Shown one piece after another: positions 1 to 8,325 of a stretch of 34,873 nucleotides of DNA. Positions within the stretch are counted from its first letter, which is position 1. Each line of letters starts with the position of its first letter. Made by a program: the position numbers and the translations under genes. Under the pieces are notes generated by a model, which made no database searches, was not told the origin of the DNA, and saw only the letters and a list, made by a program, of their open reading frames with translations. This DNA is from Burkholderiaceae bacterium (GTDB lineage Bacteria > Pseudomonadota > Gammaproteobacteria > Burkholderiales > Burkholderiaceae_C): assembly GCA_014879745.1 (NCBI GenBank), contig JACSRM010000239.1, positions 1 through 34,873 of the forward strand, in the 5' to 3' direction.

Positions 1-1064
1 TCCTTGTGGATGATCTCGAGCGCCTTCGTGACGCCGGCTTCGCCCATCGCGCCCAGGCCGTAGACCATCGCGCGGCCGATGTAGGTGCCGCGCGCGCCGA
101 GCGCCCAGGCCTTGAGCACGTCCTGCCCGGAGCGGATGCCGCCGTCGAGGTGGACCTCGATGCTGCTGCCGACCGCATCGACGATCGCCGGCAGCGCGCG
201 GATGCTCGAATCGGCGCCGTCGAGCTGCCTGCCGCCGTGGTTGCTGACGACGATCGCATCGGCGCCGCTGGCGACGGCGAGTTTCGCGTCCTCGACGTCC
301 ATGATGCCTTTGAGAATCAGCTTGCCGCCCCATTGCTTCTTGACCCACTCGACGTCCGGCCACGACAAGCGCGGGTCGAACTGCTCGTTGGTCCAGGCGG
401 CGAGCGAGCTCATGTCGCTCACGCCCTTGACGTGGCCGACGAGGTTGCCGAAGCTGCGCCGCTTCGTCGCCGCCATGCCGAGGCACCAGCGCGGCTTTGT
501 CATCAGGTTGACGATGTTCTTCAGCGTCGGCCGCGGCGGCGCGGTCAACCCGTTCTTCAAATCCTTGTGGCGCTGGCCGATCACCTGCAGGTCGAGCGTG
601 AGCACGAGCGCGCTGCAGTGCACCGCCTTGCAGCGTTCGATCATGCGCGCCATCGCGTCGCGGTCGCGCATCATGTAGAGCTGGAACCAGAACGGCGCCT
701 GCGTGTGGGCGGCGACGTCCTCCATCGAGCAGATGCTCATCGTCGACAGCGTGAACGGGATGCCGAACTTGTGCGCCGCGCGCGCGGCGTGCATCTCGCC
801 GTCGGCGTGCTGCATGCCGGTGAGGCCGACGGGGGCGATCGCGACCGGCATCTTGACGTCGATGCCGACCATCTGCGTCGCCGTCGTGCGGCCCTCCATG
901 TTGACGGCGACGCGCTGGCGCAGCTTGATCGGCTGGAAGTCGCTCTCGTTCGCGCGGTAGGTGCCCTCGGTCCATGAGCCGGAGTCGGCGTAGTCGTAGA
1001 ACATGCGCGGCACGCGCTTCTCGGCGAGCACGCGCAGGTCTTCGATATTGGTGATCACGGGCAT
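1..1064 (-). CDS. FMN-dependent alpha-hydroxy acid dehydrogenase (L-lactate dehydrogenase family), 3' end outside window
   Basis: Reverse-strand reading gives about 354 residues starting MPVITNIEDLRVLAEK, against roughly 380 for the family, so only the C-terminal tip is missing. Family marks seen: N-terminal YADSGSWTEGTYR, the FMN-barrel segment PVAIAPVGLTG, the catalytic His-Arg motif SNHGGRQLDG, and the phosphate-binding segment DGGIRSGQDVLKA. Enzymes of this family oxidise L-2-hydroxyacids (lactate, mandelate, glycolate) to 2-oxoacids with FMN and usually pass electrons to quinone or oxygen; the substrate cannot be read from sequence. The start ATG overlaps the end of dinB by 10 bases, and a GAGGAG ribosome site lies inside the dinB 3' end, so the gene is probably co-transcribed and translationally coupled with dinB. 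Confidence 0.9.
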   Translation of the reverse strand, partial: MPVITNIEDLRVLAEKRVPRMFYDYADSGSWTEGTYRANESDFQPIKLRQRVAVNMEGRTTATQMVGIDVKMPVAIAPVGLTGMQHADGEMHAARAAHKFGIPFTLSTMSICSMEDVAAHTQAPFWFQLYMMRDRDAMARMIERCKAVHCSALVLTLDLQVIGQRHKDLKNGLTAPPRPTLKNIVNLMTKPRWCLGMAATKRRSFGNLVGHVKGVSDMSSLAAWTNEQFDPRLSWPDVEWVKKQWGGKLILKGIMDVEDAKLAVASGADAIVVSNHGGRQLDGADSSIRALPAIVDAVGSSIEVHLDGGIRSGQDVLKAWALGARGTYIGRAMVYGLGAMGEAGVTKALEIIHK

Positions 1065-2353
1065 GGCGTCTCCTCGTCGTCGTTGCGGGCACGAGCCGCG
1101 CGCGGCCCGGCCGCCATTGTCGCAAGCTGCGGCGCGGTCTCGGGCGCGTCGAACAGCGGCAGCGCGTAGCTCGCCGAAGGCTCGCGAGCGAACGTCGGTG
1201 CAGGCTCGCGCGGTGCAGCCGACGCGACCGGCTTCACGAGATCGGCGATCTTCGCCAGCGCCCCGGCGCGCACGCCCAGCAGCCGCAGCCGGCGCGTCAG
1301 GTCGACGCGCTTCAGGCATTCGCCGGCCGCGCGGCGGATGCTGCGCGCGTCCATCGTGTGCGCCGGCAGCGTCAGGTCGCGCGTCACGATCCTGAAATCA
1401 TCGAAGCGCAGCTTGATGCCTATCGTCCTGCTCGCATAGCCCTTGCGCGCGAGGTCGCCGGCGAGTTCGACACACAGGCCGGTCAGCAGCGGCGTGAGCG
1501 TCGCGCGGTCGCGCACCGCGTGCAGGTCGCGATCGAAGGTCGTCTCGCGGCTGATGCTCTTCGGCTCGGAGTACGTCACGACCGGCCGTTCGTCACGGCC
1601 GTGCGCCGCCTCATGCAGCCAGGCGCCGTAGTGCGCGCCGAAGTGGCCGACGAGCAGCGCCGCATCGGCCGCGGCCAGCTCGCCGATGCTGCGGATGCCG
1701 AGCGCCTCGAGACGCTGCGCCGCCTTCGGCCCGATGCCGTTGATGCGCCGGGCGGGCAGCGGCCAGATGCGCGCCGGGATTTCGTCGGTGCGCAAGAGGG
1801 TCAAGCCGTCGGGCTTGTCGAATTCGGAGCACAGCTTCGAGAGCAGCTTGTTCGGCGTGATGCCGATCGAGCACGTCAACCCCGTCGCGTCGAGCACCGC
1901 CGCCTTCAGCGCGACGCCGATCGCGCGCCCACCGTCGTCGTGCACGCCGGGTAGATCGCTGAGGTCGATGTAGATCTCGTCGATGCCGCGATCCTCGACG
2001 AGCGGTGCGATCTGACGTACCGCATCCTTGAAGCGGCGCGAATAGCGGCGGTATTCGTCGAAGTCGACCGGCAGCAGCACGGCGTCGGGCGCGAGCGCGG
2101 CGGCCTTCATGAGGCCGAGGCCGGAGTTGACGCCGAACGCGCGCGCCGCATACGTCGCCGTCGTGATGACGCCGCGGCCGGTGTAGTGGCGCAGCCTTGC
2201 GAAGCGGCGCGTGCCGTCGGCCAGCACGCGCGGCGCATGGTCGCGCCCGCCGCCGATCACGACCGGCTCGCCCTTCAACTCGGGGTAGCGCAGCAACTCG
2301 ACCGAGGCATAGAACGCGTCCATGTCGAGATGCGCGATCAGACGCTCGGGCAT
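1055..2353 (-). CDS. dinB: DNA polymerase IV (Y-family translesion polymerase)
   Basis: 432 residues. The Y-family catalytic carboxylates are visible: HLDMDAFYASVE at residues 8-19 and the Asp-Glu pair in GIDEIYIDL near residue 125. These are followed by a helix-hairpin-helix segment (INGIGPKAAQRLEALGI), the little-finger domain, and a C-terminal ALPLF that resembles a beta-clamp-binding motif. Between the GG of VVIGGG and the RGVI motif there is an insertion of about 20 residues, as in a betaproteobacterial subgroup of DinB. Pol IV copies past damaged bases without proofreading. The ATG at 2353 was chosen because the conserved N-terminus MPERLIAHLDMDAF begins there. A promoter with a perfect LexA box lies just upstream, so SOS control is likely. 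Confidence 0.95.
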   Translation of the reverse strand: MPERLIAHLDMDAFYASVELLRYPELKGEPVVIGGGRDHAPRVLADGTRRFARLRHYTGRGVITTATYAARAFGVNSGLGLMKAAALAPDAVLLPVDFDEYRRYSRRFKDAVRQIAPLVEDRGIDEIYIDLSDLPGVHDDGGRAIGVALKAAVLDATGLTCSIGITPNKLLSKLCSEFDKPDGLTLLRTDEIPARIWPLPARRINGIGPKAAQRLEALGIRSIGELAAADAALLVGHFGAHYGAWLHEAAHGRDERPVVTYSEPKSISRETTFDRDLHAVRDRATLTPLLTGLCVELAGDLARKGYASRTIGIKLRFDDFRIVTRDLTLPAHTMDARSIRRAAGECLKRVDLTRRLRLLGVRAGALAKIADLVKPVASAAPREPAPTFAREPSASYALPLFDAPETAPQLATMAAGPRAARARNDDEETPCP

Positions 2354-2389
2354 GGTCGGCTTCAACCGCGCTGCGGACGTCGTGCAACC

Positions 2390-2405
2390 CTGTACATAAA
2401 GACAG
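2390..2405 (-). promoter_or_regulatory. LexA (SOS) box upstream of dinB
   Basis: The sequence CTGTACATAAAGACAG (plus strand) is an exact CTGT-N8-ACAG match to the proteobacterial LexA operator. It lies 37 bases upstream of the dinB start and overlaps the edge of the predicted -10 element, so LexA binding would block RNA polymerase. dinB is a classical SOS gene, which supports the assignment. Confidence 0.85.
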
Positions 2406-2432
2406 TGTAGCGGCCCGGCCGGTGTCTGCCAA
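2404..2432 (-). promoter_or_regulatory. sigma-70 type promoter of dinB
   Basis: On the minus strand TTGGCA (2432-2427) is separated by exactly 17 bases from TACACT (2409-2404). This is a good -35/-10 pair for a vegetative promoter. The -10 overlaps the LexA box at 2390-2405, the usual layout of SOS promoters. Predicted from consensus only. Confidence 0.6.
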
Positions 2433-2479
2433 TCGTGTCCAGGTTCGCGTCCGGGTTCGCGTTTTCTGCGCCAGCAGCG

Positions 2480-3040
2480 ATGATTGGCGCGATGGCCGGA
2501 CACGACACAGCGATTCGCGAAGCGGCATGCACCGCGCGTCTGACGCTCGAGCCGCTGCGCGCCGAACATGCGGCGCAGCTTTTCCCGCTGCTTGCCGATC
2601 CGCGTCTGTATACCTATGTCGACGACGAGGCGCGGGCGAGCGTCGCGCTGCTCGCCGCACGCTTCGCCGAGCTCGCGCGCGGCGCGCCGCCGGAGGACAA
2701 CGAGGTCTGGCTCAACTGGGTGATGCGGCGCCGCGCCGACGGCGCGGCGATCGGCACGCTGCAGGCGACGCTCGAACCCGGCGGCCGCGCCTGGATCGGC
2801 TATCTGCTCACGCCGTCGGCCTGGGGCCAGGGCTTTGCGACCGAAGCCTGCGCGTGGCTCGTGGCCGAGCTCGCGCAGCGGTACGGCAGTTCCGAGATTC
2901 TCGCCAGCGTCGACGCGCGCAACGCGAAATCGATCGCGCTGCTCGAGCGTCTGGGCTTCACCCGCGTCGCGACCGGCGCCGCCGAACTGCATGGCGAGCC
3001 GACGATCGACCATCGCTATCGGCTGTCCGTCGCCGCCTGA
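2480..3040 (+). CDS. GNAT family N-acetyltransferase (RimJ/RimL type)
   Basis: About 186 residues from the ATG at 2480. The protein shows the RimJ-like opening ARLTLEPLRAEHAAQLFPLL, an acidic LADPRLYTYVDD stretch, and the acetyl-CoA binding region WGQGFATEACAWLV (the Q/RxxGxG/A pattern). It continues with the conserved VDARNAKSIALLERLGFTRV of the GNAT_3 family. It probably transfers an acetyl group from acetyl-CoA to an amino group; the substrate is unknown. An ATG at 2492 or a GTG at 2435 could also be the start, and none has a clear ribosome site. The gene is divergent from dinB, and its 3' end overlaps the convergent MFS gene by 25 bases. Confidence 0.85.
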   Translation: MIGAMAGHDTAIREAACTARLTLEPLRAEHAAQLFPLLADPRLYTYVDDEARASVALLAARFAELARGAPPEDNEVWLNWVMRRRADGAAIGTLQATLEPGGRAWIGYLLTPSAWGQGFATEACAWLVAELAQRYGSSEILASVDARNAKSIALLERLGFTRVATGAAELHGEPTIDHRYRLSVAA

Positions 3041-4209
3041 AGCGGGGTGCGCCGCCACAGCAGCACGGCGAGCGCCGCGGCGCTGAAGACGGCGCCGGCC
3101 GCGAATGTCGCGCCGCCGCCGATGCGGTCCCACAGCAGCCCGGCAAGCGTGCTCGCGGCGAGCAGCGCGACGCCGCTGGCGAGGTTGAAAAAGCCGAACG
3201 CCGTGCCGCGCAGCGCGGGCGGCGCGGCGCCCGCCACCATCGTCGCGAGCAGCCCCTGCGTGATGCCCAGATGAAGCCCCCACAGCGCGATGCCCCCGCC
3301 GACGACAAGCGCGTGCGTGCCGAGCGCGAGCAGCAGGTCGGCGGCGATCAGCACCGCCAGCCCGGCGGCGAGCAGGCGGCGGTGGCTCACCCTGTCCGCG
3401 AGCCTGCCGAACGGATACGCGACGAGCGCATAGACGAGATTCATGCCGACGAAGACGAGCGGCGTCCACGCGAGCGCCAGGCCGGCTTGGGCCGCGCGCA
3501 GCACGAGGAAGGCCTCGCTGAAGCGCGCCAGCGTGAACGCCGCGCCGACCGCGACGACCCACCAGTAGGCCGGCCCGAGTTCGCGCAGCCTGTCGCGGCG
3601 GATCGGATTCGCGTGCGGCGCGCCGGGCGGGCGTTCGGGTTCGCGCACGCCGAACGCGAGCAGCGCGACCGACAGCACGGCCGGGATCACGGCGACCCAG
3701 AAAACGGCGCGCAGGTCGTTCGCCCACAGCAGCATCAGCGCGATGGCCAGCAGCGGTCCGAGAAAGGCGCCGGCCGTATCGAGCGCCTGGCGCAGGCCGA
3801 ATGCGGCGCCGCGCACCGCGGGCGGCGCGAGATCGGCGACCAGCGCGTCGCGCGGCGCGCCGCGGATGCCCTTGCCGACGCGATCGATGAGTCGCGCGGC
3901 GAGCACGAATCCGGCCGTCGGCGCGAGCGCGAAGAGCGGCTTGGACAGCGCCCCGAGGCCGTAGCCCAGCACCGCGAGCGGCTTGCGCCGGCCCATGGCA
4001 TCCGACAGCACGCCGGAAAAGACCTTCACGATCAGCGCCGTCGCCTCGGCCGCGCCTTCGATCAACCCGAGCGTGAACGCGCTCGCCCCCAGAGTCGTCA
4101 CGAGGAAGACCGGCAGCAGGCTGTGGATCAGCTCGGACGAGATATCCATCAGCAGGCTGACGAAGCCGAGCGCCCAGATCGCAGGCGGGACGCGGGGGCG
4201 AGGCTGCAT
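3016..4209 (-). CDS. MFS family transporter
   Basis: 397 residues with about 12 hydrophobic segments, beginning MQPRPRVPPAIWALGFVSL. The first loop carries the family pattern LIEGAAEATALIVKVFSG followed by LSDAMGRRKPLAVLG, a version of the MFS motif between helices 2 and 3. The equivalent repeat in the second half is FGRLADRVSHRRLL. The subgroup with MDISSELIHSLLPVF in helix 1 consists of uncharacterised drug or metabolite exporters, so the substrate cannot be told. An upstream in-frame ATG at 4293 would add an arginine-rich stretch and seems less likely. It is convergent with the GNAT gene and divergent from the rpfE-like gene, so it is probably a single transcription unit. Confidence 0.88.
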   Translation of the reverse strand: MQPRPRVPPAIWALGFVSLLMDISSELIHSLLPVFLVTTLGASAFTLGLIEGAAEATALIVKVFSGVLSDAMGRRKPLAVLGYGLGALSKPLFALAPTAGFVLAARLIDRVGKGIRGAPRDALVADLAPPAVRGAAFGLRQALDTAGAFLGPLLAIALMLLWANDLRAVFWVAVIPAVLSVALLAFGVREPERPPGAPHANPIRRDRLRELGPAYWWVVAVGAAFTLARFSEAFLVLRAAQAGLALAWTPLVFVGMNLVYALVAYPFGRLADRVSHRRLLAAGLAVLIAADLLLALGTHALVVGGGIALWGLHLGITQGLLATMVAGAAPPALRGTAFGFFNLASGVALLAASTLAGLLWDRIGGGATFAAGAVFSAAALAVLLWRRTPLQAATDSR

Positions 4210-4291
4210 GGGGCAGGGGCGGGCGCGCGGCGAGGCGAAGCCGGATCGTCGCACGTCCGGTCGTGCTTCGGGCGCGCCGGATAATCGATCC

Positions 4292-5227
4292 ATGCATGTG
4301 ATGGTCCCGTTCGCGTCGACGCTGTCCGAAGCCTGCGTCCATGCGCTGCGCGATCTGCAACTGCCGAACCTGTCGCGCCTGCTGGCGCGGCTCGCGCCGA
4401 CCGTCCGCGAAGGCGGCGACGAGTACGCCTTGTCGATGCCGCACGAGCGCGCGTTTGCGTCCGCGCTCGGCTGGCAGGGCGCCGACGGCTGTCTGCCGTG
4501 GGCCGCACGTCTGGCGCAGACGGACGGCATCGACACCGGCGGCGAGCTTGCATGGGGCCTGCTGACGCCGGTGCACTGGCATCTGGCGGCCGATCATGTC
4601 GCGCTCGTCGATCCGGCCGAGCTCGCGCTTGCCGATGCCGAATCGCGCGCCTTGCTCGAGGCCTTGCAGCCGCTGTTCGAAAGCGAAGGCTGGCGCATCG
4701 AATACGGTGCGCCGCTGCGCTGGTACGCGGCGCACGCATCGCTGCGCGATCTGCCGTGCGCGGCGATCGAGCGCGTGATCGGCCGCAATGTCGATATCTG
4801 GATGCCGGCCGATCCGCGCGTCGCGCTCGTTCGAAGGCTGCAAAGCGAAGTGCAGATGCTGCTCTATACCGACGCGACGAACGAGGCACGCGAGGCGCGC
4901 GGTGCGCTGGCGGTGAACTCGTTCTGGCTCAGCGGCTGCGGCGTGCGTCAGACGCCGTCCGCCGCGCCCGATCTGCACGTCGACGACGCGCTGCGCGCGA
5001 GCGCGCTCGCAGAAGACTGGGCCGACTGGGCCGACGCCTGGCGCGCGCTGGACGCCGGGCCCATCGCCGAGCTGCTGCGCGCTGCCGGCCGCGGCGAACC
5101 GGTTGCCCTGACGCTGTGCGGTGAACGCCACGCGCAGCGCTTCGAGGCGTCGCGGCAGTCGTTCTGGCAGCGTGCCGGCGCGGCCCTGCGCAGTCCGGCC
5201 GTCGCGCCGGTGCTGGAGGCCTTGTGA
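4292..5227 (+). CDS. RpfE-like conserved protein upstream of recJ
   Basis: 311 residues starting MHVMVPFASTLSEACVHAL. There is no signal peptide or membrane segment; the sequence is rich in Ala, Leu and acidic residues, with conserved-looking stretches GLLTPVHWHLAADHV and IDIWMP-like NVDIWMPADPRVALVR. Proteins of this length directly before recJ in beta- and gammaproteobacteria are called RpfE-like after the Xanthomonas rpf cluster, or are misnamed phosphoglycerate mutase; the molecular role is unknown. The stop codon overlaps the recJ GTG start as GTGA, so the two genes are translated together. The family call rests on gene order and general resemblance. Confidence 0.7.
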   Translation: MHVMVPFASTLSEACVHALRDLQLPNLSRLLARLAPTVREGGDEYALSMPHERAFASALGWQGADGCLPWAARLAQTDGIDTGGELAWGLLTPVHWHLAADHVALVDPAELALADAESRALLEALQPLFESEGWRIEYGAPLRWYAAHASLRDLPCAAIERVIGRNVDIWMPADPRVALVRRLQSEVQMLLYTDATNEAREARGALAVNSFWLSGCGVRQTPSAAPDLHVDDALRASALAEDWADWADAWRALDAGPIAELLRAAGRGEPVALTLCGERHAQRFEASRQSFWQRAGAALRSPAVAPVLEAL

Positions 5228-6990
5228 CCGCAAGCCCGCAGCGGGACCCTATTGCGCGTGGCGCAGGCGCGCCGACCCTGGTGCAGCGCCAGGCCGAGCC
5301 GCGCGCCGCGTTCGCGCTCGAGGCGGCAGGCGTGCATCCCTTGCTCGCGCGGCTCTTCGCCGCGCGCGGCGTGCGCAGCGCCGACGAACTCGACGACAGC
5401 CTCGCGCGGCTGCTGCCGCCGGCCGGGCTGCGCGGCGCGGACGATGCCGCGCGGCTGCTGGCCGATGCGATCGCGCAGGGCAAGCCGATCTGCGTCGTCG
5501 CCGACTACGACTGCGATGGCGCCACGGCGTGCGCGGTCGCGCTGCGCGGACTGGCGCTGCTCGGCGCGCCGCGCGCGACGCTGCGCTATGTCGTGCCCGA
5601 TCGCGCGCTGCACGGCTACGGGCTGACGCCGGCGATCGTCGATCTGGCCTGCGCGCCGCTGGCGCCCGGGCTGCTGCTGACGGTCGACAACGGCATCGCA
5701 AGCCTGGAAGGCGTGGCCCACGCGCGCGCGCGCGGCATCGACGTGCTCGTCACCGACCATCACCTGCCGGCGCTCGCGGCAGACAGCGTCGTGCTGCCAC
5801 CGGCCAACGTCATCGTCAACCCGAACCAGCCCGGCTGCGGTTTCGCAAGCAAATCGCTGGCCGGCGTCGGCGTGATGTTCTACGTGCTGCTCGCATTGCG
5901 CGGCGAGCTGCGCGCGCGCGGTGCCTTCACGGCGCAGGATCAGCCGCGCCTCGATGCGCTGCTCGACCTCGTCGCGCTCGGCACGGTCGCCGATGTCGTG
6001 CGCCTGGACGCGAACAACCGGCGGCTCGTCGCGCAGGGCTTGCGGCGGGTGCGCGCCGGCCGCCTGCAGCCGGGGCTCGCGGCGCTGTTCGCCGCCGCCG
6101 GGCGCGATCCGGCGCGCGCCACCGCGTTCGACTTCGGCTTCGCGCTCGGCCCGCGCATCAACGCCGCGGGGCGGCTGGCCGATATGACGCTCGGCATCGA
6201 GTGCCTGCTGACCGACGATCACGCGCGCGCCGCCGAACTCGCACAGCAGCTCGACGCGATGAACCGCGAGCGGCGCGAGGTCGAGGCCGGGATGCGCGAG
6301 CAGGCCGAGGCGGCGCTGGAGGCGTCGCTGCCCGTCGACGCCGATCCGCCGCCTGCAGTCGCCGTCTTCGATGCCGCGTTTCACGAGGGCGTCGTCGGCA
6401 TCGTCGCGTCGCGCCTGAAGGATTGCCTGCACCGGCCGGCATTCGTCTTCGCGCCGGGCCGCGACGGCACGCTCAAGGGATCGGGCCGCTCGATCGCCGG
6501 CTTTCACCTGCGCGACGCGCTCGATCTCGTGAGCAAGCGCGAACCGGGGCTGCTGCTGCGCTTCGGCGGGCATGCGATGGCGGCCGGCTGCACGATCGCC
6601 GCGACCGGTTTCGCGGCCTTCGAGCGCGAACTGCAGCGTGTCGCGGCCGAGCAGCTCGGCGCCGCGCTGCTTGCGCGCCGGCTCGCGACCGACGGCCCGC
6701 TGGGCGCCGAGCACTTCGAGCTCGACACCGTGCGCGCGATCGAGGCCCAGGTCTGGGGCCAGGGGTTCGATGCGCCGGTCTGGGTCGACGAGGTCGACGT
6801 GCTCGCGCAGCGTCTGGTCGGCGAGAAGCACCTGAAGCTCACGCTGCGCCACGCCGGCGTCGTGCGCGAGGCGATCTGGTTCGGCAGAGCCGAGCCGCTC
6901 GCGGCCCGCGCGCGCCTCGCCTACCGGCTCGCGATCGATACCTACAACGGCCGCGAGCGGCTGCAGATGGTGGTGCAGGCCGCGGGCTGA
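5224..6990 (+). CDS. recJ: single-stranded-DNA-specific exonuclease RecJ
   Basis: 588 residues, close to the usual 570-580. DHH-superfamily metal-binding motifs are present: VVADYDCDGAT (residues 91-101) and VTDHHLP (176-182). The DHHA1 region carries INAAGRLADM, HEGVVGIVASRLKD and GSGRSIAGFHLRDAL, followed by the GGHAMAAG motif and a C-terminal OB-fold. RecJ is a 5'-3' exonuclease on single-stranded DNA, acting in RecF-pathway recombination, base-excision repair and mismatch repair. The GTG start at 5224 overlaps the upstream stop as GTGA. The gene ends 6 bases before the convergent bkdB stop, leaving no room for a separate terminator. Confidence 0.96.
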   Translation: MTASPQRDPIARGAGAPTLVQRQAEPRAAFALEAAGVHPLLARLFAARGVRSADELDDSLARLLPPAGLRGADDAARLLADAIAQGKPICVVADYDCDGATACAVALRGLALLGAPRATLRYVVPDRALHGYGLTPAIVDLACAPLAPGLLLTVDNGIASLEGVAHARARGIDVLVTDHHLPALAADSVVLPPANVIVNPNQPGCGFASKSLAGVGVMFYVLLALRGELRARGAFTAQDQPRLDALLDLVALGTVADVVRLDANNRRLVAQGLRRVRAGRLQPGLAALFAAAGRDPARATAFDFGFALGPRINAAGRLADMTLGIECLLTDDHARAAELAQQLDAMNRERREVEAGMREQAEAALEASLPVDADPPPAVAVFDAAFHEGVVGIVASRLKDCLHRPAFVFAPGRDGTLKGSGRSIAGFHLRDALDLVSKREPGLLLRFGGHAMAAGCTIAATGFAAFERELQRVAAEQLGAALLARRLATDGPLGAEHFELDTVRAIEAQVWGQGFDAPVWVDEVDVLAQRLVGEKHLKLTLRHAGVVREAIWFGRAEPLAARARLAYRLAIDTYNGRERLQMVVQAAG

Positions 6991-6996
6991 CGCCGC

Positions 6997-8325
6997 CTAT
7001 TCGAGGAACAGCAGGCCCGGCGTCTCGAGCCGCGTGCGCAGCGCCTGCACGAAGCGTGCGGCGTCGATGCCGTCGACGACGCGGTGGTCGAACGACGACG
7101 ACAGGTTCATCAGCAGCCGCGGGACGACGGCGCCGCCGCGCATCGTCGGCCGCTCGATCATGCGGTTGACACCGACGATCGCGACCTCGGGGCGGTTGAT
7201 GACCGGCGTCGAGACGATGCCGCCGAGTGCGCCCAGGCTCGTGATCGTGATCGTCGAGCCGGCCAGTTCGTCGCGCGTCGCGCTGCCGTTGCGCGCCGCT
7301 TCGGCCAGGCGCGCGACCTCGGCCGCCGCGGCCCACAGGTCGAGCGACTCGGCGTGGCGCACGACCGGAACGAGCAGGCCGTGCTCGGACTGCGTCGCGA
7401 TGCCGATGTGCACCGCGCCGTGGCGGGTGAGGGTGCCGGCGTCGTCGTCGAACAGTGCGTTGATCTGCGGAAACTCGCGCACCGCGAGCACGATCGCGCG
7501 CATCAGCAGCGGCAGCAGCGTGAGCCGCACGCGCTCGCCCTGCCACTTCGCGTTGAGCGCGACGCGCAGCGCCTCGACCTCGGTCACGTCGACTTCCTCG
7601 ACGTAGCTGAAATGCGGGATGCGCCGCTTGGCCTCCTGCATCCGCATCGCGATGCGCCGGCGCAGGCCGATGACCGGGATCACCTCCTCGTCGGTGCGCG
7701 CCATGTCGCGGCCGGCCGCCGCCGCCGGCGCACGCCCTGCGCCGTGCGCCGCGGCATGGGCGTCGAGGTCGGCCTGCATGATGCGGCCCGCCGGGCCGCT
7801 GGCGGCGACGCCGGCGAGGTCGATGCCAAGCTCCCACGCGCGGCGCCGCACCGATGGCGACGCGATCGGCCGCTCGCCGCTCGGCGCCGGACGCTGCGCC
7901 GCGGGCGCTGGCGCGCGCACCGGCGCCGGCGCCGCGACAGGTGCCGCAACCGGCGCCGGCGTCGCGACCGGAGCGGCAACCGGCGCCGGTGCGGGGACCG
8001 GTGCGGCAACGGGCGCCGCGGCTAACGTCGCCGTCGCAACCGGCGCTGCGGCCGGCGCGGCCGGTGCCGCTGCGCCGGGGCCATCGGCGCGCTCGATGCG
8101 GATCAGCTCGGCGCCGACCGCCAGTACCTGGCCGACTTCGCCGCCGAGCGCGAGCACGCGGCCGGCGACGGCGGACGGAATCTCGATCGTCGCCTTGTCG
8201 GTCAGCACATCGGCCAGCGCCTGGTCTTCGTGCACCTCGTCGCCGACCTTGACGTGCCAGGCGACGAGTTCGACTTCGGCGATACCCTCGCCGAGGTCGG
8301 GAACCTTGATCGTATGTGCGCTCAT
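6997..8325 (-). CDS. bkdB: branched-chain 2-oxoacid dehydrogenase E2 (lipoamide acyltransferase)
   Basis: About 442 residues. It has one N-terminal lipoyl domain with the lipoylated lysine in DKATIEIPSA, then an Ala-Pro-Val-rich hinge of about 50 residues encoded by GC-rich imperfect repeats (roughly 7905-8060). A peripheral-subunit-binding domain follows (SPSVRRRAWELGIDL ... GPAGRI), then the catalytic domain ending in FDHRVVDGID with the His and Asp-Gly active site. It transfers the branched acyl group from E1 to CoA in valine, leucine and isoleucine breakdown. Two ATGs lie in tandem (8328 and 8325); the second is better spaced from the GGAGG inside the bkdA2 end. It is coupled to bkdA2 through an ATGATG overlap. 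No E3 gene follows. Confidence 0.93.
   Translation of the reverse strand: MSAHTIKVPDLGEGIAEVELVAWHVKVGDEVHEDQALADVLTDKATIEIPSAVAGRVLALGGEVGQVLAVGAELIRIERADGPGAAAPAAPAAAPVATATLAAAPVAAPVPAPAPVAAPVATPAPVAAPVAAPAPVRAPAPAAQRPAPSGERPIASPSVRRRAWELGIDLAGVAASGPAGRIMQADLDAHAAAHGAGRAPAAAAGRDMARTDEEVIPVIGLRRRIAMRMQEAKRRIPHFSYVEEVDVTEVEALRVALNAKWQGERVRLTLLPLLMRAIVLAVREFPQINALFDDDAGTLTRHGAVHIGIATQSEHGLLVPVVRHAESLDLWAAAAEVARLAEAARNGSATRDELAGSTITITSLGALGGIVSTPVINRPEVAIVGVNRMIERPTMRGGAVVPRLLMNLSSSFDHRVVDGIDAARFVQALRTRLETPGLLFLE

Noticed and set aside
6-977. Long plus-strand open frame opposite the 2-hydroxyacid dehydrogenase
   Set aside because: Its translation is rich in Ala, Arg, Asp and His with no family resemblance; it is the antisense shadow of a clear flavoprotein gene in high-GC DNA.
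2354-5233. Minus-strand open frame continuing far upstream of dinB
   Set aside because: The frame is open only because of high GC; the part above 2353 is opposite or out of frame with well-supported genes, and dinB homology begins exactly at 2353.
7905-8060. GC-rich imperfect repeats resembling a repeat array
   Set aside because: They encode the Ala-Pro-Val hinge of the E2 subunit, a normal feature of lipoyl enzymes; units are irregular and there are no CRISPR-like spacers.
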